Source of the DNA: Streptomyces tauricus
GTDB taxonomy: Bacteria; Actinomycetota; Actinomycetes; Streptomycetales; Streptomycetaceae
Reading direction: 5' to 3'
DNA length: 64,000 bases
NCBI RefSeq assembly: GCF_014650955.1
Contig: NZ_BMVY01000003.1
Coordinates: 1-64,000, forward strand
Under the pieces are notes generated by a model. That model saw only the letters and a program-made list of their open reading frames with translations. It was not told where the DNA came from and ran no database searches. Position 1 is the first letter of the stretch; each line of letters opens with the position of its first letter. Shown piece by piece: positions 19,764 to 27,694 of the stretch. Made by a program: the position numbers and the translations under genes.

Positions 19764-20066
19764 CGAACTTCCTCCGGCGGACTTCTGCCTTCCGTCCGGA
19801 GGGACGAGAGCTGTGTTGTCACCTACGCCGTGTGCGGCGCGCTCCCGCGGTACCACCCTCCTTGGCCCTCCGGCGCTTTCCGCACGCCGGTGAGCCCCCT
19901 CATTGGGGTCGCGATACCGGTTCTACCGGCCGCTGCGGGCTCGCTGCGGCTTTCTTCCGGCGGCTCCGGGGTGATCTTCGCGTCGCGCTCGCCCCCGGGC
20001 TCACACCGTCCCCGGGTCGCTCCTGGCCGCTTACGCCGCTACTCGTCCCCATCCACGCTTCTCGCT
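19764..20066 (-). promoter_or_regulatory. T-box riboswitch leader of ileS
   Basis: Read on the - strand, AGGGTGGTACCGCG (19859-19846) matches the canonical T-box sequence; its TGGT can pair with an ACCA tRNA end. A candidate specifier codon ATC (Ile) lies at 19975-19973 in GAAGATCACCCCGG, flanked by pairing arms CCGGGG/CCCCGG and GCGGC/GCCGC that would form a short stem I. Downstream, 19802-19796 and 19777-19771 can pair and hide the ileS Shine-Dalgarno GGAGG. This is the translational T-box arrangement known for actinobacterial ileS. The 5' end is estimated from a TACACT box at 20078-20073. Confidence 0.88.
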
Positions 20067-20078
20067 GCGCCCAGTGTA

Positions 20079-20373
20079 CGGCGCCGCGCCGACAGCGGCC
20101 GACCGGTTTTACAGGGCCCTCGGAGGACGGGCGCCGCCGTCTTGAGGAGGGGGTCACTGACCCGAATGCCGAGGCGCCGGTGTTCGCATCCTGGGACGGT
20201 CGGCGCGGCGGATTACCCGGCGGGGAGCTGGGCACAACGCTTGCAGACTCGCTGTGCGGTACGCGCGGGGCGGGCGGATCGGGCGGCGTGCCCCGTTGCC
20301 GCGGGACTCAAGTCGATTTATCGTCCCAGCACGATTCGCGTGCAAGGTCACAATATGTGAAGGGGCCGCGGCC
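20079..20373. other. Divergent upstream region between ileS leader and dksA-like gene
   Basis: About 295 bp with no gene. A TACACT box (- strand, 20078-20073) may be the ileS -10 element, though I see no good -35 partner. On the + strand the last 60 bp before the dksA-like gene are comparatively AT-rich (around CACAATATGTG at 20350-20360) and may hold its promoter. No convincing hairpin was seen. Confidence 0.4.
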
Positions 20374-21357
20374 ATGGTGGCGAAAAAGACCGCCGTACAG
20401 CAGTCGGCGTCCGGCAGATCCATGGGGGCGGCCGGTGACCCCGGGGCGGCTTCCGCAGAGACGGTGCCCACGAAAACGGCCTCTACGAAGAAGGCCTCCA
20501 CGAAGAAGGCACCTACGAAGAAGGCTCGTACGACAACGGTCGCCGCGAGGACGGCTTCGGCCGGGACGGTCGACGCGAAGACGGCTTCCGGCCGGACGGC
20601 ATCCTCCGAGAGGACGGCGGCGTCCAAGGAGATGGCGGCTTCCGCGAAGAAGGCCGTCGGCGGGGCGGCGCCCGCGAAGACAGCCGGTACGCGGCCCGTC
20701 TCCGCGAAGGCCGGGAAGGCGGCAGGGAAGGCGGCCGACAAGTCCGCCGCGCCGGTGAAGCGAGCGCCCCGGAAGGCGACCGCCGCGAAGGGCGCACGCA
20801 CGGCCAGGAAGGCGGTCGCTTCCGCGGCCGACGGAGCAGCGGCACAGGCCGCCGAGACGACGGGAGCCACGACGGTGGTTGCGAAGAAGACCTCTGGCAC
20901 GGCCGCGGCGGCGGACAAGCCCACCGCGGTTCCCAAGGCGCGGGTCGCCGCGGCGGAACCCGGCGAGCTCGCGGTACGCCCCGGCGAGGACCCGTGGACG
21001 CCGGAGGAGGCCGCTGAGGCGCGCGAGGAACTGCTCTCCGAGGCCCTGCGGCTGCGGGCCGAGATCACGCACTCCGAGGAGTCCCTGGCGGGGCTGATGC
21101 GCGACTCCGGGGACGGCGCGGGCGACGACCAAGCGGACACCGGCACCAAGAACATCACGCGCGAGAGCGAGATGGCCCTCGCGGCCAACGCGCGGGAGAT
21201 GCTGGAGCAGACCGAGCGCGCCCTGGAGCGCCTGGACGCGGGTACGTACGGGCTCTGTGAGAACTGCGGCAACGCCATCGGGAAGGCCCGTATGCAGGCC
21301 TTCCCGCGGGCCACGCTGTGCGTCGAGTGCAAGCAGAAGCAGGAGCGCCGCTACTGA
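20374..21357 (+). CDS. TraR/DksA zinc-finger protein with Lys/Ala-rich N-terminus
   Basis: 327 residues from ATG 20374 (AAGGGG 8 bp upstream). Residues about 1-210 are a low-complexity, basic Lys/Ala/Thr region with short repeats such as TKKASTKKAPTKKA, resembling histone H1-like or HupS-type tails. The C-terminal 110 residues are a TraR/DksA domain: EEAAEAREELL coiled coil, then a four-Cys zinc finger CENC-x17-CVEC. DksA-type proteins bind RNA polymerase through the secondary channel; the basic tail suggests nucleic acid binding, which is inference. It is followed 113 bp later by lspA. Confidence 0.85.
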   Translation: MVAKKTAVQQSASGRSMGAAGDPGAASAETVPTKTASTKKASTKKAPTKKARTTTVAARTASAGTVDAKTASGRTASSERTAASKEMAASAKKAVGGAAPAKTAGTRPVSAKAGKAAGKAADKSAAPVKRAPRKATAAKGARTARKAVASAADGAAAQAAETTGATTVVAKKTSGTAAAADKPTAVPKARVAAAEPGELAVRPGEDPWTPEEAAEAREELLSEALRLRAEITHSEESLAGLMRDSGDGAGDDQADTGTKNITRESEMALAANAREMLEQTERALERLDAGTYGLCENCGNAIGKARMQAFPRATLCVECKQKQERRY

Positions 21358-21470
21358 CGGCCCGCTGACCGGACACCGATCCGCCCGGTGTGCCACTGGG
21401 CACCTGGCCGCGGCGGACCGTGCCGTACCCTCGTGCTCAGTCAGGCACCTAGGTCGAGGGACTTACTCAC

Positions 21471-22172
21471 GTGGCAGAGGCGGAGCGCATCATCGGTACG
21501 CCGGATACCCCGGGCGCGGCGGGAGCCCAGCCGGAGCAGCCCGACGGGAGCGCCGGACCCGAGCCGGAGCGGTCCGACCGGAGTGCGACCCCCCAGGGGG
21601 CCTCGGACGAGGCGGCTGGGACGGCTGGCGCGTCCTCGGTGTCCGAGGCGCCTGAGGCCTCGGGTGAGGCCGCGGCGGCTCCCAGGGGCCGGCGCCGGAT
21701 CGCCGTGCTCTTCACCGTCGCCGCCCTGGCGTACGCGCTGGACCTGATCAGCAAGCTGATCGTGGTCGCCAAGCTGGAGCACCACGAGCCGATCGAGATC
21801 ATCGGGGACTGGCTCAAGTTCGAGGCGATCCGCAACGCCGGCGCGGCCTTCGGCTTCGGCGAGGCCTTCACGATCATCTTCACGGTGATCGCCGCCGCCG
21901 TGATCGTGGTGATCGCCCGGCTCGCCCGCAAGCTCTACAGCCTGCCCTGGGCGATCGCGCTCGGTCTGCTGCTCGGCGGCGCCCTCGGCAACCTCACCGA
22001 CCGGATCTTCCGTGCGCCGGGGGTCCTGGAGGGCGCGGTCGTCGACTTCATCGCACCCAAGCACTTCGCGGTCTTCAACCTCGCGGACTCCGCGATCGTC
22101 TGCGGCGGCATCCTCATCGTGCTGCTGTCCTTCCGGGGCCTGGACCCGGACGGCACCGTCCACAAGGACTGA
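21471..22172 (+). CDS. lspA: Lipoprotein signal peptidase LspA
   Basis: Integral membrane aspartic protease that removes signal peptides from diacylglyceryl-modified prolipoproteins; it works after Lgt, which is encoded at 62680. 233 residues, long for the family because of an N-terminal hydrophilic Glu/Ala/Pro-rich extension of about 75 residues. Four membrane segments follow. Signatures: [18 protein letters not shown] (catalytic Asp) and FNLADSAI (second catalytic Asp). GTG 21471. The pseudouridine synthase begins 70 bp later. Confidence 0.94.
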   Translation: MAEAERIIGTPDTPGAAGAQPEQPDGSAGPEPERSDRSATPQGASDEAAGTAGASSVSEAPEASGEAAAAPRGRRRIAVLFTVAALAYALDLISKLIVVAKLEHHEPIEIIGDWLKFEAIRNAGAAFGFGEAFTIIFTVIAAAVIVVIARLARKLYSLPWAIALGLLLGGALGNLTDRIFRAPGVLEGAVVDFIAPKHFAVFNLADSAIVCGGILIVLLSFRGLDPDGTVHKD

Positions 22173-22242
22173 GCGGGCGGGGGAGCACCGGGTGCGCGGG
22201 CTGCCGTAAGCCGGTGTCTCACCCGTCCGGCATACTCGACGA

Positions 22243-23187
22243 GTGAGCACCGTTCCCGATATCCGTACCCTGCCCGTGCCCGACGGCCTGGAGGGCGAGC
22301 GTGTAGACGCCGCCATCTCCCGCATGTTCGGCTTCTCCCGTACGAAGGCCGCCGAGCTCGCCGCGGCGGGGAAGGTCACGGTCGACGGCTCGGTGGTCGG
22401 GAAGTCCGAGAGGGTGCACGGCGGCGCCTGGATGGAAGTCGAGATGCCACAGGCCGCCCCGCCCGTGCAGATCGTCGCCGAACCCGTCGAGGGCATGGAG
22501 ATCGTGCACGACGACGACGACGTGGTCGTGATCGTCAAGCCGGTCGGGGTCGCCGCGCACCCCAGCCCCGGCTGGTCGGGCCCCACCGTGATCGGCGGCC
22601 TCGCCGCCGCCGGGTACCGGATCTCCACCTCGGGCGCCGCCGAGCGCCAGGGCATCGTGCACCGCCTCGACGTGGGCACGTCCGGCCTGATGGTGGTGGC
22701 CAAGTCGGAGTACGCGTACACGTCGCTCAAGCGCCAGTTCAAGGAGCGCACGGTCGACAAGCGCTACCACGCGCTCGTCCAGGGCCACCCCGACCCGACC
22801 AGCGGCACCATCGACGCGCCCATCGGCCGGCACCCGAACCACGACTACAAGTGGGCGGTCACCGCCGAGGGCAAGCCCTCCGTGACCCACTACGACCTGA
22901 TCGAGGCGTTCCGCGCGGCCTCGCTGCTCGACATCAAGCTGGAGACCGGGCGCACCCACCAGATCCGCGTCCACATGTCGGCCCACCGGCACCCCTGCGT
23001 CGGCGACCTGACGTACGGGGCCGACCCGACGCTTTCCAAGCGGCTCGGGCTGACCCGGCAGTGGCTGCAGGCGGTACGGCTCGGATTCGAGCACCCCGGG
23101 GACGGGCAGTGGGTCGAGTTCGAGGCCGGCTACGCCGACGACCTGCAGCAGGCGCTGGACCGCGTCCGGGAGGAAAGCAACGCATGA
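22243..23187 (+). CDS. rluD: RluA/RluD-type 23S rRNA pseudouridine synthase
   Basis: 314 residues. An N-terminal S4 RNA-binding domain (residues about 10-80, [19 protein letters not shown]) is followed by the pseudouridine synthase domain with the catalytic motif [15 protein letters not shown] (Asp in HRLD, near residue 143) and [11 protein letters not shown]. It probably modifies large-subunit rRNA; the exact sites cannot be told from sequence. GTG 22243. The stop overlaps the next gene's ATG (ATGA). Confidence 0.92.
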   Translation: MSTVPDIRTLPVPDGLEGERVDAAISRMFGFSRTKAAELAAAGKVTVDGSVVGKSERVHGGAWMEVEMPQAAPPVQIVAEPVEGMEIVHDDDDVVVIVKPVGVAAHPSPGWSGPTVIGGLAAAGYRISTSGAAERQGIVHRLDVGTSGLMVVAKSEYAYTSLKRQFKERTVDKRYHALVQGHPDPTSGTIDAPIGRHPNHDYKWAVTAEGKPSVTHYDLIEAFRAASLLDIKLETGRTHQIRVHMSAHRHPCVGDLTYGADPTLSKRLGLTRQWLQAVRLGFEHPGDGQWVEFEAGYADDLQQALDRVREESNA

Positions 23188-23666
23188 GCCCGTCGTCGAG
23201 TTCGGCGCCCTATGTGGTGCGGGTCGCCGACGATCTCACCGACCGCGAGGCCTGCTTCGCGGTGCGCAAGGAGGTCTTCGTCGTCGAGCAGCAGGTTCCT
23301 GAGGAACTGGAGTACGACGCGTACGACGCCGGTGCCGTGCATGTGCTCGCCGTGGGCGAGGACGGGCGGCCGCTCGGCGCGGGGCGGCTGCTGCACGGTG
23401 AGGCGGCGGCCGGCAGGACCGGCGGGGAGCCCGGTGTCGGCGCCCTGGGGCGGCTCGCCGTCGTGAAGGCCGCACGGGGGCTCGGCGTCGGGATCGCGCT
23501 CGTGCGGGGCATCGAGGACGCGGCACGCGCGCGCGGGCTGACGGCGGTGGATCTGCACGCGCAGACGCACGCGGTGGGGTTCTACGAGCGACTGGGGTAT
23601 GTGGCCTACGGGCCCGAGTTTCCTGACGCGGGGATTCCGCATCGGGCCATGCGGCGCGTTCTTTAG
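23184..23666 (+). CDS. GNAT family N-acetyltransferase
   Basis: 160 residues of GNAT fold, closest in look to the ElaA/YjcF subgroup: [19 protein letters not shown] near the N-terminus, the acetyl-CoA loop [11 protein letters not shown] near residue 100, and [14 protein letters not shown] at the end. The substrate cannot be told. ATG 23184 overlaps the rluD stop by 4 bp, so the two are translated from one message. A repeat array follows. Confidence 0.85.
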   Translation: MSPSSSSAPYVVRVADDLTDREACFAVRKEVFVVEQQVPEELEYDAYDAGAVHVLAVGEDGRPLGAGRLLHGEAAAGRTGGEPGVGALGRLAVVKAARGLGVGIALVRGIEDAARARGLTAVDLHAQTHAVGFYERLGYVAYGPEFPDAGIPHRAMRRVL

Positions 23667-23723
23667 GTGCTCGGGGGAGGGCTCGGGGCGTTCTTCGGGT
23701 GCGGGCCCGTTGGGGTGCTGGTC

Positions 23724-24025
23724 GCGCAGTTCCCCGCGCCCCTGAAAGACTGCGCCGTTCCCCGCGCCCCTGAAGGGCGAAGATTGCGCCGTTCCCCGCG
23801 GCTCCAAAGACAAAAGATTGCGCCGTTCCCCGCGCCCCTGAAGGGCGAAGATTGCGCCGTTCCCCGCGGCTCCAAAGACAAAAGATTGCGCCGTTCCCCG
23901 CGCCCCTGGAGGGCGAAGGTTTGTCGTTCCTCGCGGCTCCGAAAGACCTGAAGGCAGAAGACTGCGCCGTTCCCCGCGCCCCTGACGGTCGAAGGCTGCG
24001 GCGTTCTCCGCGTTCCTGACGGGGC
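23724..24025 (+). repeat. Tandem array of the gene-end element (about 9 copies)
   Basis: The 439 bp between the GNAT gene and the antiporter are largely filled by copies of a core reading GCGCCGTTCCCCGCGCCCCT, starting near 23724, 23751, 23784, 23819, 23852, 23886, 23921 (degenerate), 23962 and 23996 (degenerate). The usual period is 33-35 bp. Two types of unit alternate: one ending CCCCTGAAGGGCGAA, the other GGCTCCAAAGACAAAA, and a two-unit block is repeated almost exactly. All copies read in the sense of the upstream gene. A G-rich lead-in (23667-23723) precedes the first core. Confidence 0.9.
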
Positions 24026-24105
24026 GTCTGCGTGTGGAATGTGGTTGCGGTGGCACGCTTGGGGTTTGGACTGTTGTGATCGTCTAGACCTCTGGAGTCC
24101 TGAAA

Positions 24106-25692
24106 GTGGACCAGTTGGCCCTGTTGTTCGTGCTGTTGCTCGGGGCCGTCGTCAGCGTTCCGCTGGGGGACCGCTTCGGGCTTCCCTCGCCGGTGCTGAT
24201 GACCCTGCTCGGGATCGTGCTGGCCGTCCTCGACTTCGTACCGAACGTGGACATCCCGCCCGATCTGATCCTGCCCGCGCTGCTTCCGCCCCTGCTCTAC
24301 GCGGCCGTACGGCGTACCTCCTGGCGGCAGTTCACCGCCAACAAACGGCCGATCTTCCTGCTCGCCGTGGCCCTCGTGTTCGTCACCACCGCCGTGGTCG
24401 CCGCGGTCGCCCACTCGATCGTGCCCGGCCTGCCGATCGCCGCAGCCGTGGCGCTCGGCGCGCTGGTGGCGCCGCCCGACCCGGTCGCGGCGACCGCCGT
24501 CGCGGGCCAGCTCGGGCTGCCACGCCGCCTGGTGTCGATCCTGGAGGGCGAGGGGCTGTTCAACGACGTGACGGCCATCGTGCTCTACCACGTGGCCATC
24601 GCCGCCGCGATCAGTGGCTCCTTCTCGCTGCCGGGCGCGGCCCTCGACTTCCTGCTGTCCGCCGTCGTCGCGGTCGCCGTGGGGTTCGGGCTCGGCTGGG
24701 CCACGAACCGGCTGATGGACTCCCTCGGGGACCCGACGCTGCAGATCAGCCTGACCCTGCTCGTGCCGTACGCCTCGTACGTGCTCGCGGAGGAGCTGCA
24801 CGGGTCCGGGGTGCTGGCGGTGCTCACCACGGCGTTGTTCCTGGCGGAGTACGCCAACGACGCCGACGACGTCATGACGAGGCTGGCCGGGCACACCTTC
24901 TGGAACATCGTCGACACGCTGGTCACCGGGGTGGCCTTCGGGCTCATCGGACTGGAGCTGCACAACGCGATCCGCACCGCGTCGGGGCGCTGGGGGGAGT
25001 TGCTCGGCTGGGCCGCCGCGATCGTGGGGGTCGTGGTGTTCGTACGCCTGGCGTGGCTGTTGCCCGCCACCTGGCTGACCAAGCGGCTGCACGCGAAACG
25101 GGACCTCGACGAGGACATCCCGACGTCCTGGCGGGAGACCGTCGTCATGTGGTGGGCCGGGATGCGCGGGGTGGCCTCCGTCGCGCTGGCGCTGGCCATC
25201 CCGCTGAAGATGGAGAACGGGGAGCCGTTCCCCAACCGGGAAGAGATGATCTTCATCGCGTTCGGGGTGATCATGGCCACGCTCGTGCTGCAGGGGCTGA
25301 GTCTGCCATGGCTGGTGCGCAAGCTCGGTGTGCAGGCCGACACCGACCAGGAGAAGGAGTTCGAGAAGACGCTCGCCGTCCGGGCGGCCAAGGTGGCGAA
25401 GCAGCGGCTGCGGGAGCTGGGGGAGACGGAGGATCTGTCCGACGAGCTGACCGAGCAGTTGCTGCGGAGGGCGTTCGACATCGGGTACCGGATCAGTCCC
25501 GACCTGGGGGAGGACGAGCGGCGCGAGGCGCATGATCAGCGGGCTCGGCGGATCAAGTTGGTGCGGCGGATCCAGGGGGAGATGCTGTCCGCGGCCCGGC
25601 ACGAGGTGCTGGCGGCGCGTAGTGAGCCGGGGGCGAATCCTGAGGTCGTCGACCGGGTTCTGCGCCATCTGGATGTGCGCAGCTTGAGGTAG
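24106..25692 (+). CDS. CPA1-family Na+/H+ antiporter
   Basis: 528 residues with about 12 membrane segments in the first 410, then a hydrophilic cytoplasmic tail of about 115 residues. CPA1/NhaP-type signatures: LPALLPPLLYAA near residue 66, PPDPVAATAVAGQLG, and EGEGLFNDVTAIVLYHVA, whose ND pair sits at the ion site, and later MRGVASVALALA. It probably exchanges Na+ (or K+) for protons across the cell membrane. GTG 24106. Confidence 0.9.
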   Translation: MDQLALLFVLLLGAVVSVPLGDRFGLPSPVLMTLLGIVLAVLDFVPNVDIPPDLILPALLPPLLYAAVRRTSWRQFTANKRPIFLLAVALVFVTTAVVAAVAHSIVPGLPIAAAVALGALVAPPDPVAATAVAGQLGLPRRLVSILEGEGLFNDVTAIVLYHVAIAAAISGSFSLPGAALDFLLSAVVAVAVGFGLGWATNRLMDSLGDPTLQISLTLLVPYASYVLAEELHGSGVLAVLTTALFLAEYANDADDVMTRLAGHTFWNIVDTLVTGVAFGLIGLELHNAIRTASGRWGELLGWAAAIVGVVVFVRLAWLLPATWLTKRLHAKRDLDEDIPTSWRETVVMWWAGMRGVASVALALAIPLKMENGEPFPNREEMIFIAFGVIMATLVLQGLSLPWLVRKLGVQADTDQEKEFEKTLAVRAAKVAKQRLRELGETEDLSDELTEQLLRRAFDIGYRISPDLGEDERREAHDQRARRIKLVRRIQGEMLSAARHEVLAARSEPGANPEVVDRVLRHLDVRSLR

Positions 25693-25744
25693 GCCGTGGC
25701 CTGGCGTTGTGGGTGGGTGCGGGTGCGGGTTCGGTGGGGGCTTG

Positions 25745-25828
25745 TTGCGCCGCTCCCCGCGCCCTTGAAGGCAACAGATTGCGCCGTTCCCCGCGCCCCT
25801 GGAAACAGGGGCGCGGGGAACGGCGCGA
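25745..25828. terminator. Gene-end element forming a 21-bp hairpin with GAAA loop
   Basis: A first core copy at 25745 and a second at 25779 read on the + strand; the second is followed by an inverted copy. 25781-25801 and 25806-25826 are perfectly complementary over 21 bp around GAAA, a GNRA-type tetraloop. It lies between the convergent antiporter (+) and mscS (-) genes and probably terminates both. Confidence 0.85.
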
Positions 25829-25853
25829 ACGGACCCCGCCGGGCCGGGGTGGG

Positions 25854-26975
25854 TCAGCCTCGGCCTGTTCGCGGGGGTTCCACCGCTCGGCCCCGGGCGC
25901 GCGGGCGGTGGTTCTCCGTGCCGTTCTGGCTCGCCGTGCCCGGCGGAAGGATCGCGTCGGCCGTGTTGACGCGGGGCAGGGCGTACGGGTGGTGGACGGT
26001 CAGCCAGCGGAGCATCTGTTCGCGGACGGTGACCCGCACCGTCCAGACGTCGTCCGCGTCCTTCGCGGTGACCAGCGCGCGCACCTCCATCGTGCTGGGC
26101 GTGGAGTCGGTCACGGCGAGGCCGTAGTCGCGTCCGTCCCAGGCGGAGCACTCACGGAGGATGTCCCGGAGCTTGTTGCGCATCTCCTCGACGGGCGCGC
26201 TGTGATCCAGGTGGAAGAAGACCGTCCCGGTCATCTGCACCCCGCCGCGGGACCAGTTCTCGAACGGCTGCGAGGTGAAGTACGACACCGGCATCGTGAA
26301 CCGGCGCTCGTCCCAGGTGCGGACGGTCAGGAAGGTGAGCGTGATCTCGTCGACCGTGCCCCACTCCCCGTTCACCACCACCGTGTCCCCGAGCCGCACC
26401 ATGTCGCCGAACGCGATCTGCAGACCGGCGAACATGTTGGCGAGCGTGGACTGCGCGGCCACACCGGCGACGATGCCGAGGATGCCGGCCGAGGCCAGCA
26501 GTGAGGCACCGGCCGCGCGCATCGCCGGGAACGTCAGCAGCATGGCGGCGACCGCCACCACACCGACGATCGCGGAGACGACACGCTGGATCAGCGTCAC
26601 CTGCGTACGGACCCGGCGGACCCTGGCCGGGTCGCGGTGGGCGTGGGCGTAGCGGGAGTACGAGGACTCGACGACGGCCGTGGCGATCCGCACCATGAGC
26701 CAGGCCGTGGATCCGATGAGGACCAGGGTCAGGACCTGGCCGATCCCCGCGGAGTGCTTGGGTGCGATCTCCGCCTGGTCGTACAGCCCTCTCAGCATGG
26801 CGGCGCACATGGCGAACTGCAGCGGAAGACGGCAGCGGCGCAGCAGGCCCCACAGCGGGACCTGGTGGTGGCGTTGATCGGCGCGTCGCAGCAGCAGGTC
26901 GACCAGCCAGCCGACGAGCAGCGTCACCACGAGCGAGCCGCCGATCACGATCAGCGGGCGAAGCACGTTCTCCAT
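25854..26975 (-). CDS. MscS-family mechanosensitive channel
   Basis: 373 residues. Four or five membrane segments in the first 190, the last being the Gly/Ala-rich pore helix (AGILGIVAGVAAQSTLANMFAG), then the MscS beta domain (FGDMVRLGDTVVVNGEWGTVDEI) and a cytoplasmic alpha/beta vestibule (residues about 240-340). The Arg/Pro-rich C-terminal tail is variable. Probably releases solutes on osmotic downshock. Convergent with the antiporter; the gap to the next gene is under 100 bp. Confidence 0.9.
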   Translation of the reverse strand: MENVLRPLIVIGGSLVVTLLVGWLVDLLLRRADQRHHQVPLWGLLRRCRLPLQFAMCAAMLRGLYDQAEIAPKHSAGIGQVLTLVLIGSTAWLMVRIATAVVESSYSRYAHAHRDPARVRRVRTQVTLIQRVVSAIVGVVAVAAMLLTFPAMRAAGASLLASAGILGIVAGVAAQSTLANMFAGLQIAFGDMVRLGDTVVVNGEWGTVDEITLTFLTVRTWDERRFTMPVSYFTSQPFENWSRGGVQMTGTVFFHLDHSAPVEEMRNKLRDILRECSAWDGRDYGLAVTDSTPSTMEVRALVTAKDADDVWTVRVTVREQMLRWLTVHHPYALPRVNTADAILPPGTASQNGTENHRPRARGRAVEPPRTGRG

Positions 26976-27071
26976 GCCTTCGACCGTAACCGGCGCAAGG
27001 GGTGGCTAACCTGTGGGCCGGGTCATATCTGAGGTGCCCGCGTTGTCGGTGGTGGCTGGCACGATGGGTTC

Positions 27072-27641
27072 ATGAACATCATGCTCTTCCATTCGACCTA
27101 CGGTCTGCGGCCCGCGGTGCGGGACGCGGCGGACCGGCTGCGCGCCGCGGGACACGAGGTGTGGACGCCCGACCTCTTCGAGGGGCGCACCTTCGAGACC
27201 GTGGAGGAGGGCATGGCCTTCAAGGACGAGCTGGGCAAGGACGAGCTGCTCAAGCGCGCCATCCTGGCCGCGGCGCCCTACTCGGAGCGGGGGCTCGTGT
27301 ATGCGGGGTTCTCGCTGGGCGCGGCGACCGCGCAGACCCTGGCGCTCGGCGACGACAAGGCCCGCGGGCTGCTGCTCCTGCACGGCACGTCCGACATCGC
27401 GGAGACCGCCTCGGTGGACGAGCTGCCGGTCCAGTTGCACGTCGCCGAGCCGGACGCCTTCGAGCCCGACGACTGGCTGACCGCCTGGTACCTGCAGATG
27501 GGCAAGGCGGGGGCCGACGTGGAGGTGTACAGATACGCGGGCGCCGGGCACCTCTACACCGACCCCGGTCTCCCGGACTACGACGAGGAGGCCGCCGAGG
27601 CCACCTGGCGGGTGGCACTCGGCTTCCTCGAAACCCTGTAG
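27072..27641 (+). CDS. Dienelactone-hydrolase-like alpha/beta hydrolase
   Basis: 189 residues of the DLH family (Pfam DLH). The start MNIMLFHSTYGL carries the oxyanion-region histidine, and the nucleophile elbow reads GFSLG, so Ser replaces the Cys of classical dienelactone hydrolases. An Asp in DDWLTAWYL and the His in YAGAGHLYTD complete a plausible triad. The substrate is unknown. The last 23 bp including the stop are tandemly duplicated just beyond the gene. Confidence 0.8.
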   Translation: MNIMLFHSTYGLRPAVRDAADRLRAAGHEVWTPDLFEGRTFETVEEGMAFKDELGKDELLKRAILAAAPYSERGLVYAGFSLGAATAQTLALGDDKARGLLLLHGTSDIAETASVDELPVQLHVAEPDAFEPDDWLTAWYLQMGKAGADVEVYRYAGAGHLYTDPGLPDYDEEAAEATWRVALGFLETL

Positions 27642-27666
27642 ACGGCTTCCTCGACACCCTGTAGAC
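27621..27666 (+). repeat. 23-bp tandem duplication over a stop codon
   Basis: 27621-27643 and 27644-27666 differ at one base only (GAAACCC against GACACCC). The first copy contains the last codons and TAG of the hydrolase gene; the second lies in the gap before phoD. Confidence 0.9.
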
Positions 27667-27694
27667 GACGGGCGACAGCCTTTGTGCAGGGGGC

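Noticed and set aside
16666..20360. Large open frames on the + strand opposite ileS (up to 1052 codons)
   Set aside because: They are antisense frames typical of high-GC genes; the - strand frame encodes a clear isoleucyl-tRNA synthetase.
23724..24025. CRISPR array (regular short repeats)
   Set aside because: Period is about 34 bp in total, leaving only 10-14 bp between cores, the intervening sequences are themselves repeated, and no cas genes are near.
25696..26504. + strand frames through the hairpin at 25.8 kb
   Set aside because: They cross the gene-end hairpin and lie antisense to mscS; no family features.
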